Assembly (NCBI GenBank): GCA_027946365.1
Contig: JAPEUQ010000007.1
Span: 682,001-746,000, forward strand
Source: Kalmusia sp. IMI 367209
Taxonomy: Eukaryota > Ascomycota > Dothideomycetes > Pleosporales > Didymosphaeriaceae
Direction of reading: 5' to 3'
Length of the DNA: 64,000 nt
Shown: one piece after another, positions 11,429 through 21,619 of the stretch
Layout of the letters: each line of letters begins with the position of its first letter
Numbering within the stretch: the stretch's first letter is position 1
Translations under genes and position numbers: made by a program
The notes under the pieces: generated by a model
Databases searched by the model: none
Seen by the model: only the letters and a program-made list of their open reading frames with translations
Told to the model about the DNA's origin: nothing

Positions 11429-13837
11429 TTAGCCGGTATGTAAGTACTGTTTCATGGTTTTGTTGCGCACGTCCTGACACTTCATCATTGCGCTGATGTG
11501 CATTTCCTGCCCAAGTCTCCACGTCTCCAAGATCTTCTCGTCTTCCTTCATTCTAGATAGATAACCTGGGAAGCCGATCTTTCTCGTCGTCTCACCGCGC
11601 TGTTGTACGAAACGATCGTCCAAGTCCTGAAGCTCTTCATTGCGCGCCGCAAAATGACTAAGCATATTCTGGTTCCACACCCGATATTGCTTAACATAAC
11701 TGTCCATACGACTGAGATAGTCCTGTGTGGAAGCTGGGTCGAGCTTCTGCGGTACGTTCGGCGCCAAAGGTACTTCTGGATACTTCAGTTTCTGGGCCGT
11801 GTTGGGCTTTGTCGGATGATTATGTGAAGCCTCAGATTTGAAAGGCAACGCATCCTTGAGCCCATCAAGCCCTAATCCTTGGTTCGTAGGAGGAAGGAAC
11901 GGCTCAACATTGCCCAATCCAGCCAGTCCACTGAGACCTGGAGCCGAAGGCTTATCAGCAGAAGACACAGAGGCAGCAGCCCCGTTCGACGCCGCAACTG
12001 TTCCTGTAGCCTTGGCTCTGGTTCGACTCGCCACAGGCGCGGAAGCTGTTGCAGGTTTTGGTTTCTCTGTCGGAGGTTCGTAGTCGGAGTCTACGTCCAT
12101 GGCATCACCACCGACGTCTTCGGCAAAGGCTTGATATTTTGCCTTCCTCTCTGATTGTCCCTCAGCATTTGAGCCACCTTCAGGAGCTACAGAGCCTTTG
12201 CGAGCGGGATTCGGTCGTTTTGGAGCGGCAGAGGCGCGCCGTGGAGAAGTCTCTTTGGTCTGCGCTGGGTTTGGATAAGCCCAGCTTGGTTCTTTGAAGG
12301 TCTCCGCCCAATCTCCTGGCTCGAACTTAGCGGTGTGCGGTGCTGAAGCGCTTCCGCTTGGAAATTCTGTCTGTGTGTTGAGTGGCTGGGTGAATAGTGG
12401 CGGCGGCGGCGGCATCTGAGACGATTGCGATTGAGCGAACGAAGACACAGGTGGAGGTGGTTGCGACTGTCCTGCGACGGGTTTCTTCTCTGTCGCTGTG
12501 CGTTGAGTAGACCTGCCACGGGAAGGTGACATACGCCCTTTGCCTGTGCTCCCCTTCTGAGGGTTTGGAATGAAGTAATCCGGTTTGCCTTGAAATGTGC
12601 CACTCCAATCCGATGGTGAGAACTTCATGTTGATGCTTTCTTCGCTTTTGCTCTTGAACGGGTTTGGTGAAGAGCCATTGGCCTGATAGAAATTCTGCTG
12701 CTGAGATCCAAAGATGCCCTGTCCTGAGCTCGGCTGCTGTTGTGGTGACTCCCTGGGTGGGGGTGGAGCACGCGATTTCTTGCCTTGGCTAGATCTTACA
12801 TCTTCTTCTTCGTCACTGCTGGAGACATACATGTGTGGAAAAGGATTGTCTTTCGCAGGACCACCATATGAGGCCCGTTGCGGTCGATGTCCCGAGTCCG
12901 AATGAAACCCTGGATCCGCAGAGGAGCCGGGGCGATACGGGTTGGTGGGTGAGTTGCGAACGCTGGCGGATCTGCCTACGCCATCCCCAAACATCGACGT
13001 GCGCTCTCCTGATTTGGTCGAGGCGTATGGCGTTCGGACTCGGTTCGCCTCTGCAAATGGCACATCTTGTGCTGCCTCTTCGTCTAAGGGAGATGCCTTT
13101 GGTCGCTCATAGTTAGAACGATATGCCGAGCGCGCCTGGCCTTCATCTGCGCCAGCTGAGCCCGGGTCGAAGCCTTTCTTGCTTGACGAGGGCATCCTCG
13201 TGCTCTGGCTGCGGCCAAAGGGCACACCGTTGGGGTTATAAGGATTGTTTGGATTGTATGTTTTTGGCTGCTCTGCCCTGGGCTGCTTCATCTTCTGCCA
13301 CGCCGAAAACACATTCGCCCGTGCGTCCGCATCTTTTTGAGAGGTTGGTTTTGGCGCGGTTGGCGGTCTCCTGAAATTATTGCTCGTGAAGCGGTCTGCG
13401 CCGTTCGTGAAGGTACTATTATGCTGCGGTGGTGGCGGTCGTTGGGCGAAAGGCTGAGGCTGCGGCTGCGGCTGCGGCTTTGGCGGGGGAGGACGGTAGT
13501 ATTGCCCACCGTTGGGCGTGCTCGTGTAGGCGTTGCGAGGAGGCGGAGGCGGACGACTTCGCGGCGTGTTGGGAGGATGGTACGGCGGGATGTGCAGGTT
13601 CCTGTATTTCCTCCTCTCTTGGTCGTATTTCGCGCGCTGCTGCGGATCGCTCAGAATCTCATGCGCAGCTTGGATCTGCTGGAACTTTGCGACCCATTCC
13701 TGCTCCTGGCCCGGATGTCGATCGGGATGGCATTCAAGCGCAAGTTTGCGAAAAGACTTGCGGATATCGTTGTCGCTGGCATTTGCAGGAATGCTCAGAT
13801 CCGCGTAGTAGTTGCGTGAGGAATCAATTTTCGCCAT
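11429..13837 (-). CDS. J-domain (DnaJ-like) protein with long Pro/Ser-rich middle
   Basis: Single exon, 802 residues. Residues about 8-78 form a clear J domain: YYADLSIPANASDNDIRKSF, then the HPD tripeptide (CHPDRHPGQ) that stimulates Hsp70 ATPase, then the helix ending SDPQQRAKYDQERRKYR. There is no Gly/Phe-rich stretch or zinc finger, so it is a type III (class C) J protein. The middle is Pro/Gln/Ser-rich and probably disordered. The last 130 residues look ordered and helical (from about KLDPASTQDYLSRMDSYVKQ onwards) and may be the client- or complex-binding part. Expected role: an Hsp70 co-chaperone in cytosol or nucleus; its client is unknown. The ATG at 13837 places the J domain right at the N-terminus, which supports this start. 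Confidence 0.9.
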   Translation of the reverse strand: MAKIDSSRNYYADLSIPANASDNDIRKSFRKLALECHPDRHPGQEQEWVAKFQQIQAAHEILSDPQQRAKYDQERRKYRNLHIPPYHPPNTPRSRPPPPPRNAYTSTPNGGQYYRPPPPKPQPQPQPQPFAQRPPPPQHNSTFTNGADRFTSNNFRRPPTAPKPTSQKDADARANVFSAWQKMKQPRAEQPKTYNPNNPYNPNGVPFGRSQSTRMPSSSKKGFDPGSAGADEGQARSAYRSNYERPKASPLDEEAAQDVPFAEANRVRTPYASTKSGERTSMFGDGVGRSASVRNSPTNPYRPGSSADPGFHSDSGHRPQRASYGGPAKDNPFPHMYVSSSDEEEDVRSSQGKKSRAPPPPRESPQQQPSSGQGIFGSQQQNFYQANGSSPNPFKSKSEESINMKFSPSDWSGTFQGKPDYFIPNPQKGSTGKGRMSPSRGRSTQRTATEKKPVAGQSQPPPPVSSFAQSQSSQMPPPPPLFTQPLNTQTEFPSGSASAPHTAKFEPGDWAETFKEPSWAYPNPAQTKETSPRRASAAPKRPNPARKGSVAPEGGSNAEGQSERKAKYQAFAEDVGGDAMDVDSDYEPPTEKPKPATASAPVASRTRAKATGTVAASNGAAASVSSADKPSAPGLSGLAGLGNVEPFLPPTNQGLGLDGLKDALPFKSEASHNHPTKPNTAQKLKYPEVPLAPNVPQKLDPASTQDYLSRMDSYVKQYRVWNQNMLSHFAARNEELQDLDDRFVQQRGETTRKIGFPGYLSRMKEDEKILETWRLGQEMHISAMMKCQDVRNKTMKQYLHTG

Positions 13838-14729
13838 GCTGGGAGCGACAATCGGGGCAAGGGTTGAAGAGGGGACAGCAGCGCCGTGAAATGGACGGCT
13901 GCTTGGTTTATGCCAGCAGGCAGACGCGGTGGCTCTGGTGAAGGCTGGCTTGCCCTTTCGCTGTTTTGTTTAGGCGCTTGTGAGGCGAAGTCACTCAGAC
14001 GACGACCTGTGCGCGTGGTCGCGGCTGGCGAGCATTGTTTGTAAATAACTCTAGCCAGAAAAGTTGCTGAAGTTGTGGGTGTCACGAGAAGCGTCGCATG
14101 GCCTGCAAGATAAAGAGCACAGAAGCAGATGTCGAAGGGTATCCGAACGCTGTAAGCTGTGCTCGTTGACCTGGCGTCGCGTGTTTTTGGCGGGGCCAAG
14201 CTCAGCGAGCCGCCTGCGATGCCTTGCCCAACTCAGCCTTCAGGCGTATCCTAGCTGCACAAGACACTAGTGAAGCGGGCACTAGAAGGCGACCGCGTCC
14301 TCCTAACAAGGGCTATTCGGAAATGCGCCTGAATTTGCGCTGCGTGCGTTGGCAAAAACATGTTGCCTTCGGGTTTGGGTCGCTGCGCATTCAGATGCCT
14401 GCAAGACTGACGTCGTCATCTAATCACGTTGGGCTCCTCGTAGCGATACCGGTGAGCGATCGCAACATCAGAGCGTTTCTCTGAAACTCCAGGCCGACTG
14501 CGTCGAACTAGACAGCACGGAAAGAAGGGCATCATGATTGTGCAGGTAATACCATATGGGTATCGAAAATCGTGAACTCATTTGAATTCATTTTGACATC
14601 CTGTCCGCCCCTAACCAGATCAGACGAGGGAAACTATGTAGCCCTGAGCAGCTTTTCCATTCACGCCAACCCACTCGCTCGAAAAGATTGACCATGCGGT
14701 CCACCATGCGCGCAATAGCCTCAACGCAT
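13838..14729. other. Intergenic region upstream of the J-domain gene
   Basis: Promoter of the minus-strand J-domain gene plus the 3' region of the minus-strand eL15 gene. No coding feature is supported. If the eL15 frameshift at 14747-14750 is real, the eL15 frame reads on into this stretch and ends at 14620. Confidence 0.5.
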
Positions 14730-15575
14730 CTAGCGGTAACGCCAGAGGGGAGAGGGTGTTGTGCCTCTTCCAAGTCTTCCTCCTGCCGGCTGTCGTCTTG
14801 TGGTAGCCGTGTCCCTTGCCCAAACCACGACTCTTCTTGCCGGTAGCAGTGAGACCGCGGCTCTCGCGGTGCTTGTGGACAGGCTTGACGATCCAGTTGA
14901 TACGGGGATCGCGGCGGATGGCCTTGTGGGAGGGGTCGACGAGGATGACTTCGTAGTACTTGTAGGTCGAGTCCTGGTTGATCCAGTATGAGTTCAGGAC
15001 GCGGAGGTTGGCGCAGCGGCGTCCGACACGCTCCTCAGCGGTCGACTTGAGGGAGCGCTGGTACTTAAGTTGGTTCACACCCTGGTTGGTGGGCTTGCCT
15101 GTTGTAGTGTTAGACTCCATCTCATCTTCCAATTTTCGAGCTGCATACCATAGGTGGCGCCCCTAAAATTTTCTGTTAGCCATTGTCCGCACATGATGTA
15201 GGATGCGATAGACATACTTGGGCACAGGCCTCTTGCGACCTCCACGGCGGACGCGAATGCGGTAGATAACGTAGCCCTGCTTGGCCTTGTATCCGAGACG
15301 ACGGGCCTTGTCGGGGCGCGACGGGCGGCTGGCACGGTGGATGACCTTGAGTTGGCGGAGCTATTGATGCACTCTCAGCTATGTTCAACGAGCAACATCA
15401 ATTGAGGCCCGGAGACCTCAGGAAAAGTGATTCATACCTCCCAGCACTGTCAAAAAAGTTAGCGAGATCGTCTTTGCAACAAATGTCTGATACGTACGCG
15501 AACGCGCATCAAGAAGCGCATCATGTCCGACTGCTTCTTCTTCTGAAGCTCCTCGACATACTTGAGGGCACCCAT
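14730..15575 (-). CDS. RPL15: 60S ribosomal protein eL15, five exons, apparent one-base frameshift near the end
   Basis: Structural protein of the large cytosolic ribosomal subunit. Exons inferred: 15575-15498, 15446-15438 (9 nt, C-W-E), 15360-15218, 15162-15149 (14 nt), 15098-14730; introns are 51, 77, 55 and 50 bp with GT-AG ends. Spliced, it reads [16 protein letters not shown]..., [37 protein letters not shown] and on to [13 protein letters not shown], matching the family throughout. At 14747-14750 the plus strand reads GGGG; with one base fewer the end becomes LWRYR-stop, the conserved eL15 C-terminus, and the protein is 203 residues, the usual length. As written, the frame shifts into an unrelated tail of about 40 residues ending at 14620. 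A sequencing error is most likely. A 5' UTR intron is also probable (see 15590-15678). Confidence 0.95.
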
Positions 15576-15589
15576 CTTGGCTGATTGTG

Positions 15590-15678
15590 CTGTGGTGTTA
15601 GTAGGCGGCGGGTTGAAGTGGGCGATTTGAAGTTGAATCCAAGCGAAGCGAATTTCGCGTTGTGTGGTGCTGACTAAC
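15590..15678 (-). other. Probable 5' UTR intron of RPL15
   Basis: On the minus strand a GTTAGT donor (15678) and a TACTAACACCACAG branch-plus-acceptor (ending 15590) frame an 89-bp intron just upstream of the eL15 start codon at 15575. TACTAAC is the ideal branch sequence. Leader introns are common in fungal ribosomal protein genes. Confidence 0.65.
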
Positions 15679-15880
15679 CGGACTCTTGGCGCGCAGCAAG
15701 GATTTGCGCTATACCATATACTGCACTAGGGAGTTTGGACGGACTACTATGAACCGGGAGAACATCGACTAAGAAATCCATTGTCCTTGCTCTGATAAAA
15801 TTACATGGGCGCAGGTCGCATCAGTGAGTACTCCCTTGATCATCCCCAAATCACCGTATCGTGGAGTGAGGATCATTTTC

Positions 15881-16637
15881 TCAGTCAACGTCCTTCGGCA
15901 GACTTTTGACCATACGCTTGACGCCTCTCTCCGCATATCTGAGACTATCTAGTAGCTCCATGTTCAATTCCTTCTGCGGCAGTCCAAATCCTCCATCTTC
16001 TTCCTCCGCTATCTGAGCTCCCTCTAGCTCTGTGCCTAACACCTTCTTGACGTTCCTCACTGCCGTCCTGTGACCGAGCTTGATGAGCCTTTCCGTCTCC
16101 TTGACCTCTTGCGTCCACTTCTCTATGATTGCAGTGTCCTGATCTCCTGCCATCTTCTCAATCATCTCCTCAAAGTCCTTATACTCGGACAGCAGGCTCC
16201 GACATGCTGTGTCTACCTTATTGGCGGACTCGAAGATAGTATTGCTGGCGATCTTGGTATTGGGGAATGTTGCAGGCTCGCGTTGAGTGACTCTGTTGGA
16301 CTTTGTGAGAGCTTCAGCGATGAGGGTAGACATCTCGTTCTGGCGGCAGGCATCGTTGTTCTCACTGCAGCAAAGAAGTTGTCAGCCTCAGGATCTGTGC
16401 AGACTTGACCTTGCGAGATTCGGAGAACTCACGCTTGCTCCAGTCGCCGTTGAAGTAAAGCTTTCAGCTCGTGCTTATCAGCTGCCACCTTCTTGCGAAA
16501 GGCTTCGATTTCCTTCTCGTCTCCCTTCGGCCTCATCATCTGCGCCGAGAACGCGAGCATTTGCCTGGTGTTGCTGTTAGTGTGCCATTCTTGCTTTCAC
16601 TGATACTTCACCCACTGGCTGTTAATGCTCGCTTCAT
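15881..16637 (-). CDS. Coiled-coil protein of unknown function, about 213 residues
   Basis: Three exons are inferred: 16637-16612, 16564-16433 and 16364-15881, with introns of 47 bp (CACTAACAG branch) and 68 bp (GTGAGT...CTGCAG). Joined they give 642 nt in one frame. The protein is almost entirely helical and charged: KEIEAFRKKVAADKHELKAL and QRRLEQAENNDACRQNEM near the start, and YKDFEEMIEKMAGDQD and ERLIKLGHRTAVRNVKKVLG later. The second intron is well supported because the frame passes straight from LEQA into ENNDACRQNEM. The first exon is less certain; translation could instead start at the ATG near 16560. I do not recognise the family. The short coiled-coil layout is reminiscent of small kinetochore or spindle subunits, but no diagnostic motif was found. 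Confidence 0.7.
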
Positions 16638-17461
16638 CGTGGTTCGCTGCGCGCTTTTTATGTTCACGATGCATGATATTATTCGGGTTGGACGGTTTAC
16701 TTGGTATCTACGTCAGGCAGCGTGGTGTCCGAGTGAGGGGCTCGGGACCTGATCGACGGGATTGAGTCCTTGTATCTGACAGTGTAGGAAGGCACGATGT
16801 GCCACCCACCACTCATCACCCATGATGTGTCAACTTAGGATGTGTAATGCCTTCGAATATCTTGTGAGATATTCTCTCGCGTGGTTTCCCAGGCCTTATA
16901 GTACAAAAGTCGGCATCTACCAAGCACAGTGAAATACCGAGCCGATAGCTTCAGATTAGCATCTCCTAACAAGTCACAACGAATCATTCTATGCACATAC
17001 ATATCTATCGAAGTTTTGTTATATTAAGTCACATAATAGATATTAAACTCTCTCAAAAACAATCATACGCCTGCGCTAAAGTCTCCACACCATAGTAGCA
17101 ACACTCACAACACATCATCATAGGGAAGTCAATACACACACAGTTCTCATGTTGCAAAGGCAAGCAAGTGATGTCCAAGAAGGAAATTTTATCTACCATT
17201 TTCATTAAGAGACACGCATTTTGCATTCTCACATCTCGCCATGCATGACGAAGAGAGTCGCCTGTCCTCCACGCTACACGTCAAAGATCGGAAAGAGAAG
17301 AGTTATACCACCTGCCAAAATAGAAACCACACTTGGGCTATTCAGCCTTCGAAATGCCACAGCATCAGAAGCCGTAATCATTCATACCGGATCCATGAAC
17401 AATCGCAAGAAAAGAAAAGATAAGACTCCAGAACCTTGTGAGCTGAGCAGGAACAGGAAAC
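16638..17461. other. Intergenic region
   Basis: About 820 bp, AT-richer between 16970 and 17100, between the start of the coiled-coil gene and the 3' end of PSP1. It should contain the coiled-coil gene promoter and PSP1 3' UTR. No gene is supported. Confidence 0.45.
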
Positions 17462-20085
17462 CTACTTGAATGAAAGAGTCGCCATCGCCGCTAGCATGTC
17501 CGGATCAAAACCCACAAAGGGGGCAGCTCCGGTAGTAGAGGAAGATCCAGGACTAGAGGTGGGGAAAGGGTTGAATGGAGGGGCCGCAGCATACGAAGCA
17601 GAAACAGCACCAGAGGCGGAATAGCCGGCAAAGCCAGGACCGGCCGAAGCCGGATAGCCACCACGGAATGATGCAGCGCTCGAGGCATTATTGAATGCTG
17701 GTGATGCAGCATAGGTGGCTGGCGGATACCATGCCCCCATATTCATGGGACTGCGATTAGCATTGGCACCAGGGTCGTAACGTCCATACATGTCCGTAGC
17801 CAAGTGCTGCTGACCCCACTGCTGCATCTGAAAGTTCTGCGCAGGGAAAGCAGGAATTTGGTGGGAGAAAGGGTAGTAGTTGTCGCCGTAGGAACCTTGG
17901 GTGTTGCTGCCACGTCCACGGCCACCTAGTTTTGTTAGTTGAAGATATACATGGAATTCAAAGTACTTACCATACTGCTGCTCATTGGAGCGATAGGAGT
18001 TGTTGCCAAATAGAGGACCGACAGAAAGCGAGGCATTGGGTGCATTGTTGGGTACAATAGCTCCAGGACCAATACCAGAGGGCGGCTTGATCTGCATTCC
18101 TGCGGGGTTCACAACGGACGCGGGATTGACGGCTGACATCCAGATGCGAATCTTGTAATGCTTGAATAGGTCGGTCACCAACACCTTGAAGTCAACGTAT
18201 GCCTCAGCATAGTAGAAGAAGCTGATCTTGTGATGATCCCTATTCATCTTATTAGTCATGTGAAGCTCAAAGATAGTAGGAACACTCACCACTGGAATTC
18301 TGCATCAAGGATCTCCATAGGAAGGTCGTGATCCAAGGCCTTATCAGTGGCCATCCGCTTTGCCCTAGCCTCTTCACCCTCCTTGTCTCGCAGGTGTAGG
18401 ATCTCGTGCTGCTGTGCCAGGCGCTTGATCATGCGAGGCTTATTGTCAGGATCTTGCTGAACACCCATGCCGGTGAGCGGAGCACGGTTGCCGGTCTTAG
18501 GGAGCTCGTGGCCCCGATGAAGGGCGCCAAGCATTCGGTTCTTATTCGAACTCCCAGCAGTCGAGTATTGCGAGAACATGACCAGCCACCTAAAGTGCTC
18601 GTCATTAGCTTCATTCTTGAAGCGCTTTGCATCCTCCATAGATACATCTGCTTGGGTGACTTGGCCAAGATCGTGTCCACGATCACCCTCGACAATAACA
18701 AGGTCACCACAACGGATCTCCAGTCCGGTATTCTCATAGAGGTAGTATATATCCGCACGCGAGCACTTGAAGGCAACGACATAGATGCGGCGACCGGGGC
18801 GACCGAAGGCCGAAGGAACTGAGTAAGCGTTACCTTGTGGAGGGGGAGGGTGCGAGACAGTAGGAGCTGGATGCGCGGCCGAGATGGCAGACGCATTGAT
18901 CGCACGAGAGGCGGGGCCGAAGCCGTTAAAGTAAGCCGCGATCTCAAAGGCACCAGAATCTGAAGGATCTGGGGATGCAGGCTTGTTCAGAGGGGAGGCC
19001 TCCTCATCTTCCTCTTGAGTATTGCCGAGCGTTGGGTGCGAGAAGGTGGAAATGTTACTTCCGTAATGAGCGAAAGAGTGGCGACGACCGAGAGCATCAG
19101 CATTCAGGCGCTGGATGCTACCAGGCCAGCCTTGTGAGTCGCCTCCTTGGTAGGTCTCTTCTCCCTGCGCCAAACCGCCCACGTGCTCACTATACCGGCG
19201 CATGAGAGGCATAACCAGATTGTCAGAACCATATGCATCACTGGAGTCCTCAGGGATATCATTCTGGGTCATACTGCGAGCGCTGAGGGACAGCTTTCGA
19301 TGTAGTCCTGGTGGGCCAGAGGACTCTGCGGCAAACGAACCGCGGCTACGCGTGCGCGCGTTGTCGATAGCAACTTGCTTCAAGACCATCGCTTTCTGCT
19401 CGCGTTCACGATCCCAATAGCCTGCTGGTAGGGCAATCCCTTGCTGTGATCCGTTCGACGACTCAATCTCGTCGATGTCGTCCTCCCGGAGCTGTCCGAG
19501 ACCGACCGCAGACTCGCCAAGCAAGCTGGGTTTCGAGGGCCGATGGCGAAGGGAAGATCGCAAACGGGATGCTTGGTTGTCAATATCGCCTTGGCCGACG
19601 CTGTAGGATTGGGATCGCACAGATTTGCGAACGCCGTGCTGGCCAAGTAAGAAGCCCACTGTATCATCAGTTTCGGAGGATGGAGCGGCTCCGAATGACT
19701 TGTCACCTGGGCCATGAGCGGATGTCGGTGAGGGGAGGACATCTTTTGTGCGATTGGCTGAGGGACTTGCGGTGAAGCTAGAGACGTTCCACGTTGTCGT
19801 CGGTCTAATCTGGTTCGACAAATCAAGTGAAGGAGTCGCGGGCTGTGAACCCAACGACACCGATGGCAATGACATCTTTCGATTTGGGATGTCGGACAAC
19901 CATGATTGTCGACGTCCTGAAGCATATGGAAGGCCGACAGGTCGAGTGGGTGCGATGTTATCGTGGTCGTCGTCGCTTGAAGCTAGGACGTCACTATCGG
20001 GTGTCGGACGTCGCATAGCCAGCTTAGATTTGTCAAAAGTCGACCCGCCAACAGTGAGGTTGTTCTTGAAAGTATTGGTCGACAT
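17462..20085 (-). CDS. PSP1: PSP1-family protein (PSP1 C-terminal conserved domain)
   Basis: Three exons: 20085-18290, 18239-17971, 17925-17462 (introns of 50 and 45 bp), 842 residues. The first junction restores the family motif DAEFQW/DHHKISFFYYAEAYVDF, and the second gives EQQYG/GRGRG. The PSP1 C-terminal domain runs from about residue 430 (GRRIYVVAFKCSRADIYYLY, CGDLVIVEGDRGHDLGQV) to about residue 650 (VLVTDLFKHYKIRIWMSAVN). The N-terminal 400 residues are Ser/Pro-rich and probably disordered; the C-terminus is Gly/Ala/Asn/Tyr-rich. Yeast PSP1 was found as a high-copy suppressor of DNA polymerase alpha mutants, and homologues are linked to mRNA metabolism and granules; the biochemical role is unsettled. 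The start ATG lies 15 bp from a probable leader intron acceptor. Confidence 0.92.
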
Positions 20086-20941
20086 CTTGTCCTTGTGAAT
20101 CTGACATGGTTAGAGAATAGCCAAGACGTGACGTGAATTGGAGGGACGCATACCTTGGGTCTTGGTATACCGTAGGGAATATTGTCTATTTTATGCCCAC
20201 AGCTTGTTCACTGTAATAAGTGCTAGATGCACGTCTTGCCTGTTTGGAGCAATGGTAGGTAGATGCTGTCAAGTACTATCGGCCACCCAGTTCTATATTT
20301 CCAAGTAATGTCCACCTATAAAGACGGAAAGTCAAACGATTAGCATAGGCACTCTAGATTTAATGACTGAAGGGCGATGATGAACAGCGACATGATTAGG
20401 AGAAGGTGTTATATGACGATGCAGATGCGCTATGCGCTTCCTAGTATAGAATTGACGCTTGTTTGACTCTGGGTGACATCGCCTCATGTCGAAGCTGTAG
20501 CACAAGGATGAACGAAACTTACCTAGCTCTGTAACTCGCGTGATTTAGTAAGGCAGGACTGAGCGGGTGTAGAAGAGTTCCGCAGTTACACAGAGGAGCA
20601 GGTAGATGCCCGAAAGGATAGAGCAGACGACGGCCAAGGGAGCAGATGGAGGTCGAATTTGCTCTAGCTTGCCGTTGTAGGTAAGTCTTGCGAACAGATG
20701 TGTTTAGCAGTATTCTACGCAAAGCTTATGTTAGCATGCTTTCGAACGAGCGTGGGGCAGATGAGAAAGGAAGGAGCGCTCGGTGGTTTGCCTCATCCAG
20801 ACAGAAGCCTCGAGACAAGAGGAAAATGGGTGCCAATTGTACTCGAGACTCGTCGGAGTTACCGCAAGGTAGGGTGATTCGAGTTTGCTGCGACCGAGAA
20901 ATGTAAACTCGGGGTGTGATGTATTGCTGCACTCACCTGTG
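20086..20941 (-). promoter_or_regulatory. Probable intron-containing 5' leader of PSP1
   Basis: Reading the minus strand upstream of PSP1, several good splice signals line up: a GTGAGT donor at 20937, a TGCTAACAT branch with TTTGCGTAG acceptor near 20720, a GTAAGT donor near 20521, an acceptor in 20170-20215, and a GTATGC donor (20153) to CATGTCAG acceptor (20101) just before the ATG. Upstream, 20940-21300 is strongly pyrimidine-rich on the same strand, as in fungal core promoters. The leader is inferred only. Confidence 0.45.
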
Positions 20942-21600
20942 TGCGCTCAGGACCAGACGACGACGAGAAGGTCGATTGAAGCTGGACAAGTTTTGGCGAG
21001 GGCGTAGCCGTGGAGGCACTCTCGCTCTGTCGCAAAAATAGTCTAGAGATAGACGATAGGGAGGAACTGCCGTTTGTCTGGTGTCGTTGCGCTGGCTGCA
21101 AAGCACGACAAGACGTGTCGGGGGGTTGCCGGCGGCCCACAGGAGCTGCAGCAGCTGTGGCCCGAGCCGGTCTTTCTGAAAAGTATGAGGGAGGATGCGT
21201 GCAGAAGAAGAGGAAGAAGAAGAGGGTGCAAGGGTGTGAGAGAAAGGGTAGCGTGCCGGGTGGTGGAGGGAGGAAAGAGGCAGCGCCAGAAGCGAGGTTT
21301 TATGCACGCAAGCTGGGGGGAGCGCAGGCCCTCAGGCGTTTGACTCTGAGGAAGGACGCCGGTGCCGCTTGCTTGTGATAGTGTCGATGCAGACGCAGCG
21401 CGGTCTACCAATACGCTTTAGGAATTACTGTTGTTCATACCGCATCTTAGCTAGGTGCACAGCGAGAATGAAGACTCGACTCGAAAAGGAGAGCCCTTGT
21501 ATGCGTGTTTGCATGTAAATCGAGAATGAGAAACGTGTTGGCTCTTTGAGGCGGCATCGTGGGCTTCCAGGGGCCTCCGTTTACCACACCACCCCGTTCC

Positions 21601-21619
21601 CACACACACACACTCACAC
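21601..21619. repeat. Short CA-rich microsatellite
   Basis: A run of alternating CA (about 13 bases uninterrupted, then one T interruption and further CA). It is simple sequence within the gene-poor region. Confidence 0.8.
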
